NCBI GenBank assembly: GCA_030067835.1
Contig: CP092441.1
Span: forward strand, 1,984,001-2,048,000
Direction: 5' to 3'
Source: Chakrabartyella piscis
GTDB taxonomy: Bacteria; Bacillota; Clostridia; Lachnospirales; Anaerotignaceae
Length of the DNA: 64,000 bases
Shown piece after piece: positions 42,022 through 50,880 of this stretch. The notes under the pieces are model-generated. The model had not been told where the DNA came from, searched no databases, and saw nothing but the letters and a program-made list of their open reading frames with translations. How positions within the stretch are numbered: position 1 is the first letter of the stretch; each line of letters begins with the position of its first letter. Both the position numbers and the translations under genes were made by a program.

Positions 42022-42745
42022 AAAACCACCAGTTGAACTGGTGGTTTGAACTACCCCTATAAGGGGTTATCTCTTGTGGTAGCCTCTTAAGAGGCACTGA
42101 AAAGTCTGACAATCACATGACTATTACTGACTGCCCCCTTACCCGGGGGCTATTTTATTTGTCCTCTTTACTCTTATTACCCGTAAACGGGTCAATATAC
42201 TCTTTCAAGCTGATTTGATCTTCTATAATATCCTCCTGCAATTGGTTTCTTATATATTCTTTTATTGTATTTTCATATTTTCCAACCGTATCAACATAAT
42301 ATCCTCTGCACCAAAAATGCCTGTTTCCATACTTATATTTTAAATTTGCATGTCTATCAAATATCATAAGACTGCTTTTACTTTTTAAAAAACCCATAAA
42401 TTGCGATACACTTAAATGTGGCGGTATTTCCACTAACATGTGAATATGGTCTTTACAACATTCTGCTGCTATAATATTAACTTTTTTGCGTTGACATAAT
42501 TCTCTTAATATCTTTCCTATGTCTACTTTGATTTTTCCATATATTTCTTGTCTTCTATATTTGGGTGCAAAAACTATATGGTATTTACATCTCCAACTCG
42601 AATGTGATAAACTGTTTATGTCTTTCATGACAAAACCTCCTATGTTTTATATCGTGGTTGCCAGACCAACTTTATTTTAACATAGGAGGTTATATTTTTA
42701 CTGTAAGAATTTTGCCTACCACCAGTAAAACTGGTGGTTTAATCA
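42022..42745 (-). mobile_element. IS200/IS605-type insertion sequence
   Basis: A single Y1 transposase gene lies between two subterminal hairpins of similar sequence: ACCACCAGTTGAACTGGTGG (42025-42044) and CCACCAGTAAAACTGGTGG (42720-42738). Additional hairpins (CCTCTTAAGAGG, GCCCCC..GGGGGC) lie on the 3' side of the gene. No inverted repeats or target duplication, as expected. It lies just beyond the terminator after the DUF2577 gene. Confidence 0.8.
42155..42628 (-). CDS. tnpA: IS200-family transposase TnpA
   Basis: 157 residues of the Y1 HUH family. WRCKYHIVFAPKYRRQ at the N terminus, the metal-binding HIHMLVEIP motif and a C-terminal helix with the candidate catalytic tyrosine (VGKYENTIKEYIRNQ) are all present. 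The enzyme moves single-stranded DNA copies of the element by cutting at the subterminal hairpins. AGGAGG precedes the ATG. There is no TnpB or IscB companion. The gene looks intact. Confidence 0.95.
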   Translation of the reverse strand: MKDINSLSHSSWRCKYHIVFAPKYRRQEIYGKIKVDIGKILRELCQRKKVNIIAAECCKDHIHMLVEIPPHLSVSQFMGFLKSKSSLMIFDRHANLKYKYGNRHFWCRGYYVDTVGKYENTIKEYIRNQLQEDIIEDQISLKEYIDPFTGNKSKEDK

Positions 42746-42762
42746 TGCCTATTCGGCGCCAA

Positions 42763-42808
42763 TAAAACCCCACCACAAGCCTGTATTTGGCTCATGGTGG
42801 GGTTGTCA
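42763..42808 (-). terminator. terminator after the DUF2577 gene
   Basis: AACCCCACCA pairs with TGGTGGGGTT around about 24 bases and is followed by TTATTGG on the minus strand. It ends the tail-gene transcript just before the IS200 element. Confidence 0.65.
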
Positions 42809-42809
42809 T

Positions 42810-43085
42810 TTAGCAGTGTACAATTCCATCTAAAACCAAGTATTTTTGACCACCCTGCATTTGTACCAAAACCATTTCTTCCCCAATGGTCAATCCACAA
42901 GTGCTTATATTTCTGGTCAACATCAACTGTGCTGAAGATAAGGTCATCTTGTCATCAATTTTGATTTGAAGTGGGGACGAACTCACCACCTTCCCAAAAA
43001 CAATCTTGGTTGGGTTGGAAGAATCTACTGCTTCCAGTGCTAACTTTTTCATTAGCTTGTTGATCTCATTGAATCCTTTGGGCAT
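42810..43085 (-). CDS. XkdR-like protein (DUF2577), region 2
   Basis: 91 residues with INKLMKKLALEAVDSSNPTK, SSPLQIKIDDKMTLSSAQL and GEEMVLVQMQGGQKYLVLDG, clearly related to the 23408 gene. It is a tail-hub protein of contractile-tailed phages. It overlaps the tape-measure stop by one base. All later baseplate genes (gp25-like, J, DUF2313) are missing, so the tail module was cut off here. Confidence 0.85.
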   Translation of the reverse strand: MPKGFNEINKLMKKLALEAVDSSNPTKIVFGKVVSSSPLQIKIDDKMTLSSAQLMLTRNISTCGLTIGEEMVLVQMQGGQKYLVLDGIVHC

Positions 43086-44989
43086 TACTCATGCACCCCC
43101 TCTGCCGATTTTGCCATTGCTTCATTGACACCTTCTGCAAGGTAATCAACCATACCGTCCAGATCCATGGTAGAAGTAACACTGTTGTTATTAGTCATGT
43201 GTACCTGAATTTCTGCTGTGGTATAGCGGTTCACAGTGTCCTGCTCTGCCAAATCTCGAAGGTATTTCATATCTTCTCCAGTGACTGCAACACTGTCAGC
43301 AATATCGCCTGTGTTACCTGCAATGGTGTCAAGGTTTGCGTTCATAGCAGCAAAGGTTTCATTTTCAGCAACCGCATTTTTTGCAGCAATATTGGCTTGC
43401 ATTGCATCAATTTCAGCCTGTCTTTCAGCAGTTGCATTGTATGCATTGGTTTGCATCTGATATAGGCTGTCATCTCTTGCAGCAATTTGACTTGCAATCT
43501 CATTGGAATAGTTTGCAAGTTCTGTATTCCGTGTTGCTTTTGCAGCCTGGTTTTCCAATTCAGCGGTAGTCCCAAAGGATACCTGTGCAATCGCATCAAT
43601 GGACACACCAGGGATTTTGTTGATGATTCCAATGAAGTCATTGATAATGCCAATCGCACCATTGACCATATTTTGCAGAATCATCAATGTTCCTGCTTTC
43701 ATATCGCCCATGAAATTCTGAATGTTGGTGCTGACTGTGGCGAACATCAACTGAAATTCATTGAACTTGTTCATTACCCAATAAACACCTGTCATCAGTC
43801 CAATTTGCACCCAATCCCAGGCGGTCAGAATGCCATTCATTGCAATTTTCCATGCAACTTCTACACCACCAACGGATTGAACCCACTGATACAGAACACC
43901 AATCAGCACACCCACAATCAATGCAATCCACGTCAAGGGGTTTGCCAATAGGGTGGTGAAAAAGGCTTGTGCTGCACCGTTTGCAATCCATGTGGCTGCT
44001 GTTTGAATGCCCAATGCTACTGCGTAGGCAGTTACTGCTCCTGCCAAACCAAAGAATATAGGTTCTAGGGTTGACCAGTTATCATGAATCCACCCTGCAC
44101 CCTGTGCAATCGTTTGTAAGAGCGGTTGGAAGGTCATCAGTAAGTCATTCTGAATGCCTGTCCACGCTTGGGCAAATGTAATCGGCATTGCTGCAAAGGT
44201 TGCGTTGGTATCTTCAGCAGCATAGAACATAGCATTCTTGATAACATCTGCCGTGATGACACCTTGGGAAGCCAAATCTTTAATGTTGCTTACATCAATA
44301 TTTTGTACTTCTTCCAAGTATCGCTGAATGTTTGCAACAATAGGGGAAGCGTTGTCAAGCAAGGCATTGAGTTCCTCGCCCTGTAACACACCTGCTGCCA
44401 TGGACTGTGTAAGCTGAAGCATAACAGAATCTACACCCTGTGTGGAAGTACCTGCAACAACCATTTGTTTGTTCAACTGCTCTGCAAAGTACAGTAGTTC
44501 ATCATTGGAACTGAAGGCATCACCTGCTTGCATTCCCAATTTGGCAATCATATCTGCTGTGCTTTGATAGGATGCTCTGGTGTTTTGGGCAACATCGAAA
44601 ATATCTTGCTGTAATGCTTCCACCGAACCGCCATCATCCACAATCAAATTCAATCGTGCTTCTGTCTGCATCATCTGATCCGACAAATCAAGCACCTGTG
44701 ATGCTGTGTGCAAACTTGCATAGGCTGCAGCTGCACCCAGGATTTTATTGGTAAACCCATCCATGGAAGATTGATTTTGCCGTGTGCTATTCTCAATTTC
44801 ATCCATTTGGGCATTCACAAGGTCAAGAGAACGTCTTGCTTCATCAATCTGCGAAGTGTCAAACCCACGATTGATAGCACCATCCACATCATTCAATGCG
44901 TTAGCCATCTGATCCACAACATTGATGATATTATGTAACGGTGCTGACATTCTGTCTACAAAGTTCATTTGTGTATAAATACTAGCCAT
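43085..44989 (-). CDS. phage tail tape-measure protein
   Basis: 634 residues. The N-terminal domain (MTAEARL-like MMQTEARLNLIVDDGGSVEA, TRASYQSTADMIAKLGMQ, GVLQGEELNALLDNASPIV) is the conserved tape-measure N-terminal domain. A hydrophobic central stretch (TLLANPLTWIALIVGVLIGV) and a long helical C-terminal part rich in Ala and Asn follow. It sets tail length and enters the host membrane. Predicted tail length is near 95 nm at 0.15 nm per residue. It looks complete. Confidence 0.92.
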   Translation of the reverse strand: MASIYTQMNFVDRMSAPLHNIINVVDQMANALNDVDGAINRGFDTSQIDEARRSLDLVNAQMDEIENSTRQNQSSMDGFTNKILGAAAAYASLHTASQVLDLSDQMMQTEARLNLIVDDGGSVEALQQDIFDVAQNTRASYQSTADMIAKLGMQAGDAFSSNDELLYFAEQLNKQMVVAGTSTQGVDSVMLQLTQSMAAGVLQGEELNALLDNASPIVANIQRYLEEVQNIDVSNIKDLASQGVITADVIKNAMFYAAEDTNATFAAMPITFAQAWTGIQNDLLMTFQPLLQTIAQGAGWIHDNWSTLEPIFFGLAGAVTAYAVALGIQTAATWIANGAAQAFFTTLLANPLTWIALIVGVLIGVLYQWVQSVGGVEVAWKIAMNGILTAWDWVQIGLMTGVYWVMNKFNEFQLMFATVSTNIQNFMGDMKAGTLMILQNMVNGAIGIINDFIGIINKIPGVSIDAIAQVSFGTTAELENQAAKATRNTELANYSNEIASQIAARDDSLYQMQTNAYNATAERQAEIDAMQANIAAKNAVAENETFAAMNANLDTIAGNTGDIADSVAVTGEDMKYLRDLAEQDTVNRYTTAEIQVHMTNNNSVTSTMDLDGMVDYLAEGVNEAMAKSAEGVHE

Positions 44990-45411
44990 GGTTTACACCA
45001 CCTTTCCTTTTTGTATTTTTTCAAAACTTGCCGTCTGGTAATTTCCCATTTGCAAGCAGTTTCATAGATTGCCTTTTGTGAATCATATAATTTGACTTTG
45101 GATAATTGTCGAACCAATTCAGCATGGTTCATTTTCTCCATGGAAGGGGCAAACACCTTCACGAAATTGTCAAACCCTCGTTCTGTCAATAGTTGCTGAT
45201 TTGGGAAGGTCATAATTGCCTTTATCACTGGCAAATATCGTGCCATCTGCTGATCACCGCTGTTGAACAGATAAATACCTTCCCTTGTGATGGTCATGAA
45301 ATCTGTGCATTGTGTGCTTTTGAAGGTTATTTCTTGCATCCATCGTTGATTTACATACGCAAAGTTCACTGACCACAAATGGGGGTTGATTACTTTGATA
45401 TTTGGATTCAT
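44965..45411 (-). CDS. unassigned phage protein ahead of the tape measure
   Basis: 148 residues from the ATG at 45411, with GGTAGGTG before it. The product has a beta-rich first half (VINPHLWSVNFAYVNQRWMQ) and a basic helical C-terminus (RRQVLKKYKKERWCKPW). No family is recognised. Its place right before the tape measure, overlapping it by 25 bases, is where tail chaperones are coded, but no XkdN pattern or slippery site was seen. Confidence 0.6.
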   Translation of the reverse strand: MNPNIKVINPHLWSVNFAYVNQRWMQEITFKSTQCTDFMTITREGIYLFNSGDQQMARYLPVIKAIMTFPNQQLLTERGFDNFVKVFAPSMEKMNHAELVRQLSKVKLYDSQKAIYETACKWEITRRQVLKKYKKERWCKPWLVFIHK

Positions 45412-45430
45412 TGTTTTCACCTACCTTTCG

Positions 45431-45898
45431 TTATTTGAAGCATTCTCCTAATTTTTTCTGGATTTTCTTTTCTAAGATTGCAGGTGCAGCACGTTCAATT
45501 TCCTGTTCAGAAATCGTCAGCATAAATACACCTGGTTTCCACCCTTTGCCACCTCTGGTTCTATGACCAAATTCAACATAGGAAGCATATTCAATGGGGT
45601 TCACAATCTCAATTTGATATGTGCTACCAGTTTTCTTTACTTGTAGGGTCTTTGCGTAGTTCGCACCACTTGAAGCCTTTTCACCAGTCCAACCACGTCT
45701 TAAAGTACCGCCAACAACCCCAGGTGGACAGTTTTCAGGCTTTCTAACAGGGGTTCTTTTGATGACCTTGGCAAGTAATCGTGCAGCCAATTCCTTGGCA
45801 CACGATTCAATGAAGGTTTGCATTTCAGCTTCAGTGGTTTGAAGCGATTTTTGAAGTTTTTTCAAATCATTAAAGTTACATCCACCGTTTCTTGACAT
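45431..45898 (-). CDS. HK97 gp10-like tail completion protein
   Basis: 155 residues. ELAARLLAKVIKRTPVRKPEN, GTLRRGWTG, EIVNPIEYASYVEFGHRTRG and GKGWKPGVFMLTISEQEIER match the gp10/HK97 family that helps join head and tail. GGTAGGTG precedes the ATG. It follows the large terminase gene directly, where portal and capsid genes would be expected in an intact phage. Confidence 0.85.
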   Translation of the reverse strand: MSRNGGCNFNDLKKLQKSLQTTEAEMQTFIESCAKELAARLLAKVIKRTPVRKPENCPPGVVGGTLRRGWTGEKASSGANYAKTLQVKKTGSTYQIEIVNPIEYASYVEFGHRTRGGKGWKPGVFMLTISEQEIERAAPAILEKKIQKKLGECFK

Positions 45899-45941
45899 TA
45901 TTTTTCACCTACCTTTCTATGCCAAATTGTGGCATCATATT

Positions 45942-45996
45942 TACAAACCCTTGATTTCAAGGGGTTTGCACGTTCTTTTGTTACTATCGTGTTATT
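45942..45996. repeat. region 2 gene-end repeat, copy B
   Basis: CAAACCCTTGATTTCAAGGGG (hairpin) followed by CTTTTGTTACTATCGTGTTA. Related sequences lie at 39645-39700 (A), 49978-50035 (C) and, in part, 54170-54260 (D). Copies A-C abut the stop codons of three leftward genes. Confidence 0.6.
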
Positions 45997-47242
45997 ATTT
46001 GAAGCTGAATGTTTCGCCCTTGCTCATGGATTCCAGTGCATAACGCATTGCATCCATAAGGTGGTTGAAGTCATCAATAGGGGAATTCAGCTTCTTCCCA
46101 AATTTATCTGTTGCCCAGATATAGTTTGAAATCTCTGTCAGGAAGTTCACGCACTGTGGGTGAATGATGATTTCAAAATCCTGAATGAAGTCAATGCCAT
46201 TGTTCACGCTGTCCTTGCCTTTTCTAGCACCCTTGACCTTGGACAAACCAAGTTCACGCAAGCGGTCAATGGATTTGGGTTCAGCACAATCAGCCGTGAT
46301 TTTCTCTTTGGAATATCCCATGGAAGTGACTTCTTTGTGAATGGCTTCATTGCTCATACCTGTCTGGTACATTTCATCGAACACATACAGTTTCTTTCCA
46401 ACCAGGTCAACCATACCACACCAAAGTGCAGAAGGGTCATTGGTATAACCAAAGTCAAGACCAAATGCAGACTTGATTCCTGCAATTCTCTTGATGTCTT
46501 CCAAGTTGAAGGCTTTTTCTGTCCAGTTCTCAAAGACCAGACCGTCCACAATGCCCCAATTACCAAGACCTGCAACAGAATACCGCCTTGGGTTGTTTGC
46601 CTTCATGGTGTCAAATACCTTCTTGTCAGCAGCATCCAACCATTCATTGCACAAGTAGTTTGTGGTCAAGGCAAGAATATCAGGGTCAGGTGGTGCATCA
46701 AAGAACCGCTTCTTCATCCAGTGGTGTTCATTCCATGGGTTGAAGGTCAATGTGATTTGCTTGAACAAATCTTCATCAACCTGACCACGGATGGATTCAT
46801 CCAGAATGTCGAAGTCTGCTTCATTCATGATCTCATAACTTTCTTCAATCCACATCCAACAAAGTGAACCAACGTCCACTGTGATTGATGTGACCTTCAA
46901 AGGGTCATCCAGACCCCTGAAATACACCTTTTGACCTGTTGGAAGGTATTCAAGCTGCAAAGGGGATTCAGTGATTTTCCAATGTTCGCCCACACCAAGT
47001 CTGTTGATTGCCCATTTCAGTTCTGTGAAACAAGAATCTTTCAGGGTTCTGAAGGTCTTTCTGACCACCAGAAGGTTTGCACCCTTGTACTTCATCATGT
47101 TTGTGATGTACCAAATTGCTGTGGTCTTGGATTTCTTGGAAGCACGGCTTCCTTTCACTACTCTGTATCTTCCCTTGAAGTGCCAGAATTTGTTGTACCC
47201 TTTGCCGACTGTCTTCTTCAAGGAAATATCTGCACTATCCAT
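45995..47242 (-). CDS. terminase large subunit (PBSX family), region 2
   Basis: 415 residues from the ATG at 47242, with AGGTGG upstream. The ATP-binding site is of the GSRASKKSKTTA form, Walker B LCWMWIEESYE, and the nuclease half contains FGLDFGYTNDPSALWC, ADCAEPKSIDRLREL and DDFNHLMDAMRYA. It is only distantly like the region 1 enzyme. The gene appears intact although the portal and head genes it should serve are missing. Confidence 0.93.
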   Translation of the reverse strand: MDSADISLKKTVGKGYNKFWHFKGRYRVVKGSRASKKSKTTAIWYITNMMKYKGANLLVVRKTFRTLKDSCFTELKWAINRLGVGEHWKITESPLQLEYLPTGQKVYFRGLDDPLKVTSITVDVGSLCWMWIEESYEIMNEADFDILDESIRGQVDEDLFKQITLTFNPWNEHHWMKKRFFDAPPDPDILALTTNYLCNEWLDAADKKVFDTMKANNPRRYSVAGLGNWGIVDGLVFENWTEKAFNLEDIKRIAGIKSAFGLDFGYTNDPSALWCGMVDLVGKKLYVFDEMYQTGMSNEAIHKEVTSMGYSKEKITADCAEPKSIDRLRELGLSKVKGARKGKDSVNNGIDFIQDFEIIIHPQCVNFLTEISNYIWATDKFGKKLNSPIDDFNHLMDAMRYALESMSKGETFSFK

Positions 47243-47287
47243 GTTATTTCTCACCACCTTTCTATTGATTGCCGAGTAGGAAAACAA

Positions 47288-48157
47288 CTAAGAAATTAAA
47301 TATTTTTCAATTCTGCTGTTGATTTCATCTAAATGAAGAATAACTTTTTCAGGATTTCTGTGGTATTGAATATCATTCTTTTGCATCATTAAATCCTGAA
47401 TTTTCTCATTGACTGACAGCGTATATAAGTTCATCAACTGTTTTCCTGCAAAACTATTTCTTATTTTTTGGAAAGCATCAAGTTCCATTTGGGAAAGTCT
47501 TGAAACTGAATATCCTGTTTCTTTTGATATGCTAGTAAGTGTCATAGTTTCTCCAAAAAGACCATAATGTAGCAACAGTAAGTATGCTGCGTTAAATTCC
47601 ACCTTCATCTTTTTTAGGATGTAATTGGGGTCAATAGTTATAACGTCATTTGCGTTTGATAAGTTACCACCGAACACCAAATCAAGCATCAATAGCAGGT
47701 CATTTCTTAAATGATGTTGGTAATCATCTTCAATAAAATGATCAACAGAAGGGAATGTTTCAGATGCTATCGAATCAACTAACATTTCCGAAGATTCTTC
47801 ACCAGGATAAGTGTGCTGATAAATGCTAAATATTGAAATATCATTTTTATCAACAGAAGATTTGTAACCTCTTGGTCTGTTATTCCTAATCACATTTCTA
47901 ATTGCAAACTCAACTGCACCGTAAGCGTATGTACTGAACGAACAGGTACACATTTCACCCTCTAGTTCATCAAGAAGTTTTACAAATGCAATCCAACCTT
48001 CTTGTTGAAGATCTTCTTCATCCAATCCAACCTTTGCAGCAGTCATTCTCCATTTATAGGCTAACCTTATCATATAGGGTTCAAAATTCTTGTAAAGCAA
48101 ATTTACCGCTTCAACATCCCCTGCACTATATTGAGAAATCAATTCTTTGTCTGTCAT
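47288..48157 (-). CDS. phage-encoded sigma-70-like factor
   Basis: 289 residues. Region 2 is visible as AVNLLYKNFEPYMIRLAYKW, DEEDLQQEGWIAFVKLLDEL and CSFSTYAYGAVEFAIRNVIR; region 4 as TLTSISKETGYSVSRLSQME. The stretch between is longer than in usual extracytoplasmic factors. It probably drives late or packaging genes. It lies between two phage genes, overlapping the upstream one by four bases and ending 46 bases before terL. Confidence 0.75.
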   Translation of the reverse strand: MTDKELISQYSAGDVEAVNLLYKNFEPYMIRLAYKWRMTAAKVGLDEEDLQQEGWIAFVKLLDELEGEMCTCSFSTYAYGAVEFAIRNVIRNNRPRGYKSSVDKNDISIFSIYQHTYPGEESSEMLVDSIASETFPSVDHFIEDDYQHHLRNDLLLMLDLVFGGNLSNANDVITIDPNYILKKMKVEFNAAYLLLLHYGLFGETMTLTSISKETGYSVSRLSQMELDAFQKIRNSFAGKQLMNLYTLSVNEKIQDLMMQKNDIQYHRNPEKVILHLDEINSRIEKYLIS

Positions 48158-48528
48158 TGTTTGTCACCCAAGATGTAAAGTTCAGGATAAAGATATTCTG
48201 ATAATTTCAAAATGAAATGCTTGTTAATTCTGACAATTCTACTTTTATCTAAAAAATATTGCTGTCCTAACACATAACAGGGAGTATTATTAAAGAAATG
48301 CGAAAAGGAAATTTCAAAATTCTTTGCAGGAAAGTCTTCTTTAACTTTTTTTAACGCTAATTGCAGCTTATTTGCAGATACGGCAACATCTTGTTTTATA
48401 TCATCTGGCACTGTTGGTTCACTTAATAATGACAAGTATTGTTGGAAATTTTTAATTTCATTTTTAGTCAACACCATGATTGCTGCAATAATTGGCTTTT
48501 CTGAAGTGTGCATCCATGCCGCTTTCAT
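48154..48528 (-). CDS. unassigned phage protein
   Basis: 124 residues; start is uncertain (48528 with a weak GG-rich site, or 48477). Helical N-terminal half (EIKNFQQYLSLLSEPTVPDD) and a C-terminal part with INKHFILKLSEYLYPELYIL. No family was recognised. It overlaps the sigma-factor start, so the two are likely expressed together, and could act as a partner or anti-sigma protein; that is only a guess from position. Confidence 0.55.
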   Translation of the reverse strand: MKAAWMHTSEKPIIAAIMVLTKNEIKNFQQYLSLLSEPTVPDDIKQDVAVSANKLQLALKKVKEDFPAKNFEISFSHFFNNTPCYVLGQQYFLDKSRIVRINKHFILKLSEYLYPELYILGDKQ

Positions 48529-48791
48529 CTTCGTACACCATCCTTTCTATGAAATAGGGGAACAGGTATGGCATTCCTGTTCCCCTGTAAAAGGTGTTGC
48601 GTGTAATAATCAATTCACAAATACATTTTTCACCTGGTTCAGTCCAGTTCAATGTGTCTTTCAGCTACATCCGAAATACCAAAGGGAAGGAAAATCATTA
48701 CACAATAATTCTTGCACCAAGGAAATCAAAGGCTTTAGGGGTGATTTGTCACTAATGCGACATTATCAGCCTTTGAAAATCGACTTTCAAA

Positions 48792-49673
48792 TTAGTCCTG
48801 ACTTGGTGCAGGGTTGGTTGCTGTATATAGCTGACCATTTGCATCAAATCCACCAGGGACATTGTGACCACCGTTGGTAGCGGAATTGCTGCCAGTGGAA
48901 ACAATATATTCCTGTCCATCATCATTGATGGAATTTATCAGATAGTCAAAAATTGTTGCATTGTTTACGATGTTTTCAACACCAACATCATGAGAATAGG
49001 CATCAATGGGGATAGAATACCCGTTGCCGTTGATACGGATAATGTCAGCACCAGGGGTACGCTTGCTAGTGAATAGGGATTCAGCATCGGCATTCAGTTC
49101 TGCAAGAGCATTCATCACACTTTCTACCTTGCAGAATTGACCAAAGGTTTTAGGGAAAATGGTATCTCCATTATAGCCATTGAATGTAATGACCTTGGTT
49201 TCAATCATTTTTTTGAATTGCTTCATGGTGTTGTAATCATAGATAACATCCTTCAGAATGCAGTGCAACTCTGTGTCAATCTCCTTTGCATCTGTGGGGG
49301 TAATCTTTCCTGCATAACGCTCATCGTCCAGTTCCATCTTCAAGAACTCTCGTGCATTAGCAATTCTGGCTGCATAGTCAGCAGGTGTCTTCACATCATC
49401 AAGTAAAAGGTCTTTCTTTGCCTGCTCTGTGACGGTTTCCAGAAGCAGCTTCAGCTTTTGGTTCAGCAGGGTATCATATCCCTTCCAGTCTTCCATAATG
49501 GCTGTCATAGCTTCACCAATGGTCTTGCGTAGTCCATCAGGGGTGAAGCGGTTGGCATAGGAAGGAACTTTGAAGGGTTCAAGCACTGCTTTGATTGCAT
49601 CACCCTGAATTGTGGAATTTTCATTATAGGCTGTGATCAGGTTCTTCACCTGGTCTGCTAGAGTGTATTTCAT
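48792..49673 (-). CDS. unassigned phage protein, 293 residues
   Basis: From the ATG at 49673 (AAAGGA eight bases upstream). Mostly helical and charged (MTAIMEDWKGYDTLLNQKL, LLETVTEQAKKDLLLDD), with a C-terminal region rich in Gly, Asn and Ser (STGSNSATNGGHNVPGGFD). It does not show coat, portal or scaffold patterns I know. Lying between terminase subunits, it may be a structural or DNA-handling protein. Roughly 260 bases without a clear gene follow it. Confidence 0.6.
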   Translation of the reverse strand: MKYTLADQVKNLITAYNENSTIQGDAIKAVLEPFKVPSYANRFTPDGLRKTIGEAMTAIMEDWKGYDTLLNQKLKLLLETVTEQAKKDLLLDDVKTPADYAARIANAREFLKMELDDERYAGKITPTDAKEIDTELHCILKDVIYDYNTMKQFKKMIETKVITFNGYNGDTIFPKTFGQFCKVESVMNALAELNADAESLFTSKRTPGADIIRINGNGYSIPIDAYSHDVGVENIVNNATIFDYLINSINDDGQEYIVSTGSNSATNGGHNVPGGFDANGQLYTATNPAPSQD

Positions 49674-49686
49674 TTTCGTCATCCTT

Positions 49687-49938
49687 TCAAAATGGGTTGT
49701 TCAGCAGGGGTTGTCCATCTCCTGCTCTTTGTGAATTTATTTGTTTGTAGATGGTATCTATCTTGGAATGATAGAACTTTTGGACTTTGTTCAACATCTG
49801 TTTCTTTTCGTGATCAGATATTTCAAGCATGACCATTCCAACCTTTTTGTGGGTGGTGTATAGCACGGTTTTCTGCATCTGCCGTTTCTCACGGTGCAGT
49901 TTGCCAACCTGGTCAAGCTGTGCTTGTACGTCAATCAA
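49687..49938 (-). CDS. small charged phage protein
   Basis: 83 residues starting at a TTG with AAGGATG nine bases upstream. The sequence is basic and helical (LDQVGKLHREKRQMQKTVLY, EKKQMLNKVQKFYHSKID). No family recognised. It lies between the small terminase gene and the 293-residue gene in the same direction, 13 bases from the latter. Confidence 0.5.
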   Translation of the reverse strand: MIDVQAQLDQVGKLHREKRQMQKTVLYTTHKKVGMVMLEISDHEKKQMLNKVQKFYHSKIDTIYKQINSQRAGDGQPLLNNPF

Positions 49939-49977
49939 ATGACATCATCCTTTCTAAAAATTATGCTTCATAAATTG

Positions 49978-50035
49978 CAACCCTTGATTTTACAGGGGTT
50001 ACAGGTTGTTTTGTTACTAGCGTGATGTTATTCAT
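49978..50035. repeat. region 2 gene-end repeat, copy C
   Basis: CAACCCTTGATTTTACAGGGG then TGTTTTGTTACTAGCGTGAT, close to copy B at 45942. It overlaps the last codons of the small terminase gene. Confidence 0.6.
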
Positions 50036-50468
50036 CGTCATCTTCATCCAGATCGTCATGAATTACCACTGGAATAGGGGCGGTGATACTGACCGTATCT
50101 TTGAACAAACCAAATCGTTTTCCCAGAAGTTCAGCAGCCTTCAAGCGTTCACGTTCATCAGGTGATTTGACCATTTCCCTTGCTTCAGAACATCCATCAC
50201 CAGTGCCTTCCACAACAACCACGGTTGCCTGTGCTTCACCTCTCATGACAGAAGTTAGATATTCCATGATTTCCTTTGCATCTGCTGTTTTCTCGTTGTG
50301 AATTGCTTCAAGCTGCTGTTCAATATAGGTTTTCATGCCACTATTTGCAACCATTTTATGTGCATTACCCCTTGCAAACCGTGCTGAATACCCTGCACGA
50401 ATAGCAGCCTTGGTTGCATTGCAATCAATCAAGTATTCATCACAAAACCTGCGTTGTCTTGCATTCAT
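50028..50468 (-). CDS. terminase small subunit, region 2
   Basis: 146 residues: MNARQRRFCDEYLIDCNATK, AAIRAGYSARFARGNAHKMV and IMEYLTSVMRGEAQ are the classic small terminase pattern (Terminase_2), with an acidic tail (DDLDEDDDE). It recognises the packaging site. AAGGGGTG precedes the ATG. Unusually, three more genes lie between it and the large subunit gene. Confidence 0.92.
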   Translation of the reverse strand: MNARQRRFCDEYLIDCNATKAAIRAGYSARFARGNAHKMVANSGMKTYIEQQLEAIHNEKTADAKEIMEYLTSVMRGEAQATVVVVEGTGDGCSEAREMVKSPDERERLKAAELLGKRFGLFKDTVSITAPIPVVIHDDLDEDDDE

Positions 50469-50836
50469 TCATTTCACCCCTTTCCTGTGTCATTGTCTTC
50501 ATGTATATTATAGTTCTTTTTTTGGCTATATGTAAATATTCAAACAGAATTTATGGGTGGAATTATATTTTTACCGACATCCTTGGTGTTCCGCTGTTCA
50601 AGCGTTCAAGGTTATTTTCATTACTACTATATAATTATTTTTTAGCGTAAATTTACACTGTTTTTTCTTTAGTGTTTATAACTCATTTTTACCTTGAATG
50701 CCCTTGAACACTTGAACACCGACAATCAAAAACCCTTATATATCAAGGTTGTTCAATGTGTTCAACGTGTTCCACTGCTACCGATTTTTGAATATGTGAC
50801 CTTGAACTTTTACGGCTGACCTTGAACAATTCATGA
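50469..50836. other. gap with iteron-like CCTTGAAC repeats
   Basis: No gene was found. From about 50595 to 50830 the motif CTTGAAC/GTTCAAG recurs in both directions: GTTCAAGCGTTCAAGG, CCTTGAATGCCCTTGAACACT, GTTCAATGTGTTCAACG and twice GACCTTGAAC. An AT-rich run lies within. The arrangement resembles a replication origin or a protein-binding array. Confidence 0.5.
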
Positions 50837-50837
50837 A

Positions 50838-50880
50838 AAAAATGACCTGCACGGCAATCTTTTGTCATGCAGGTCATTTC
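50838..50880 (-). terminator. terminator of the region 2 early genes
   Basis: Minus-strand AATGACCTGCA and TGCAGGTCATT pair (11 bases), followed by TTTTTT. It ends the leftward early transcript, so the terminase genes need a separate promoter. Confidence 0.85.

Noticed and set aside
48464-48652. 62-codon leftward open frame before the 124-residue phage gene
   Set aside because: Starts at TTG with no ribosome site and overlaps the next gene in another frame; coding is possible but unsupported.
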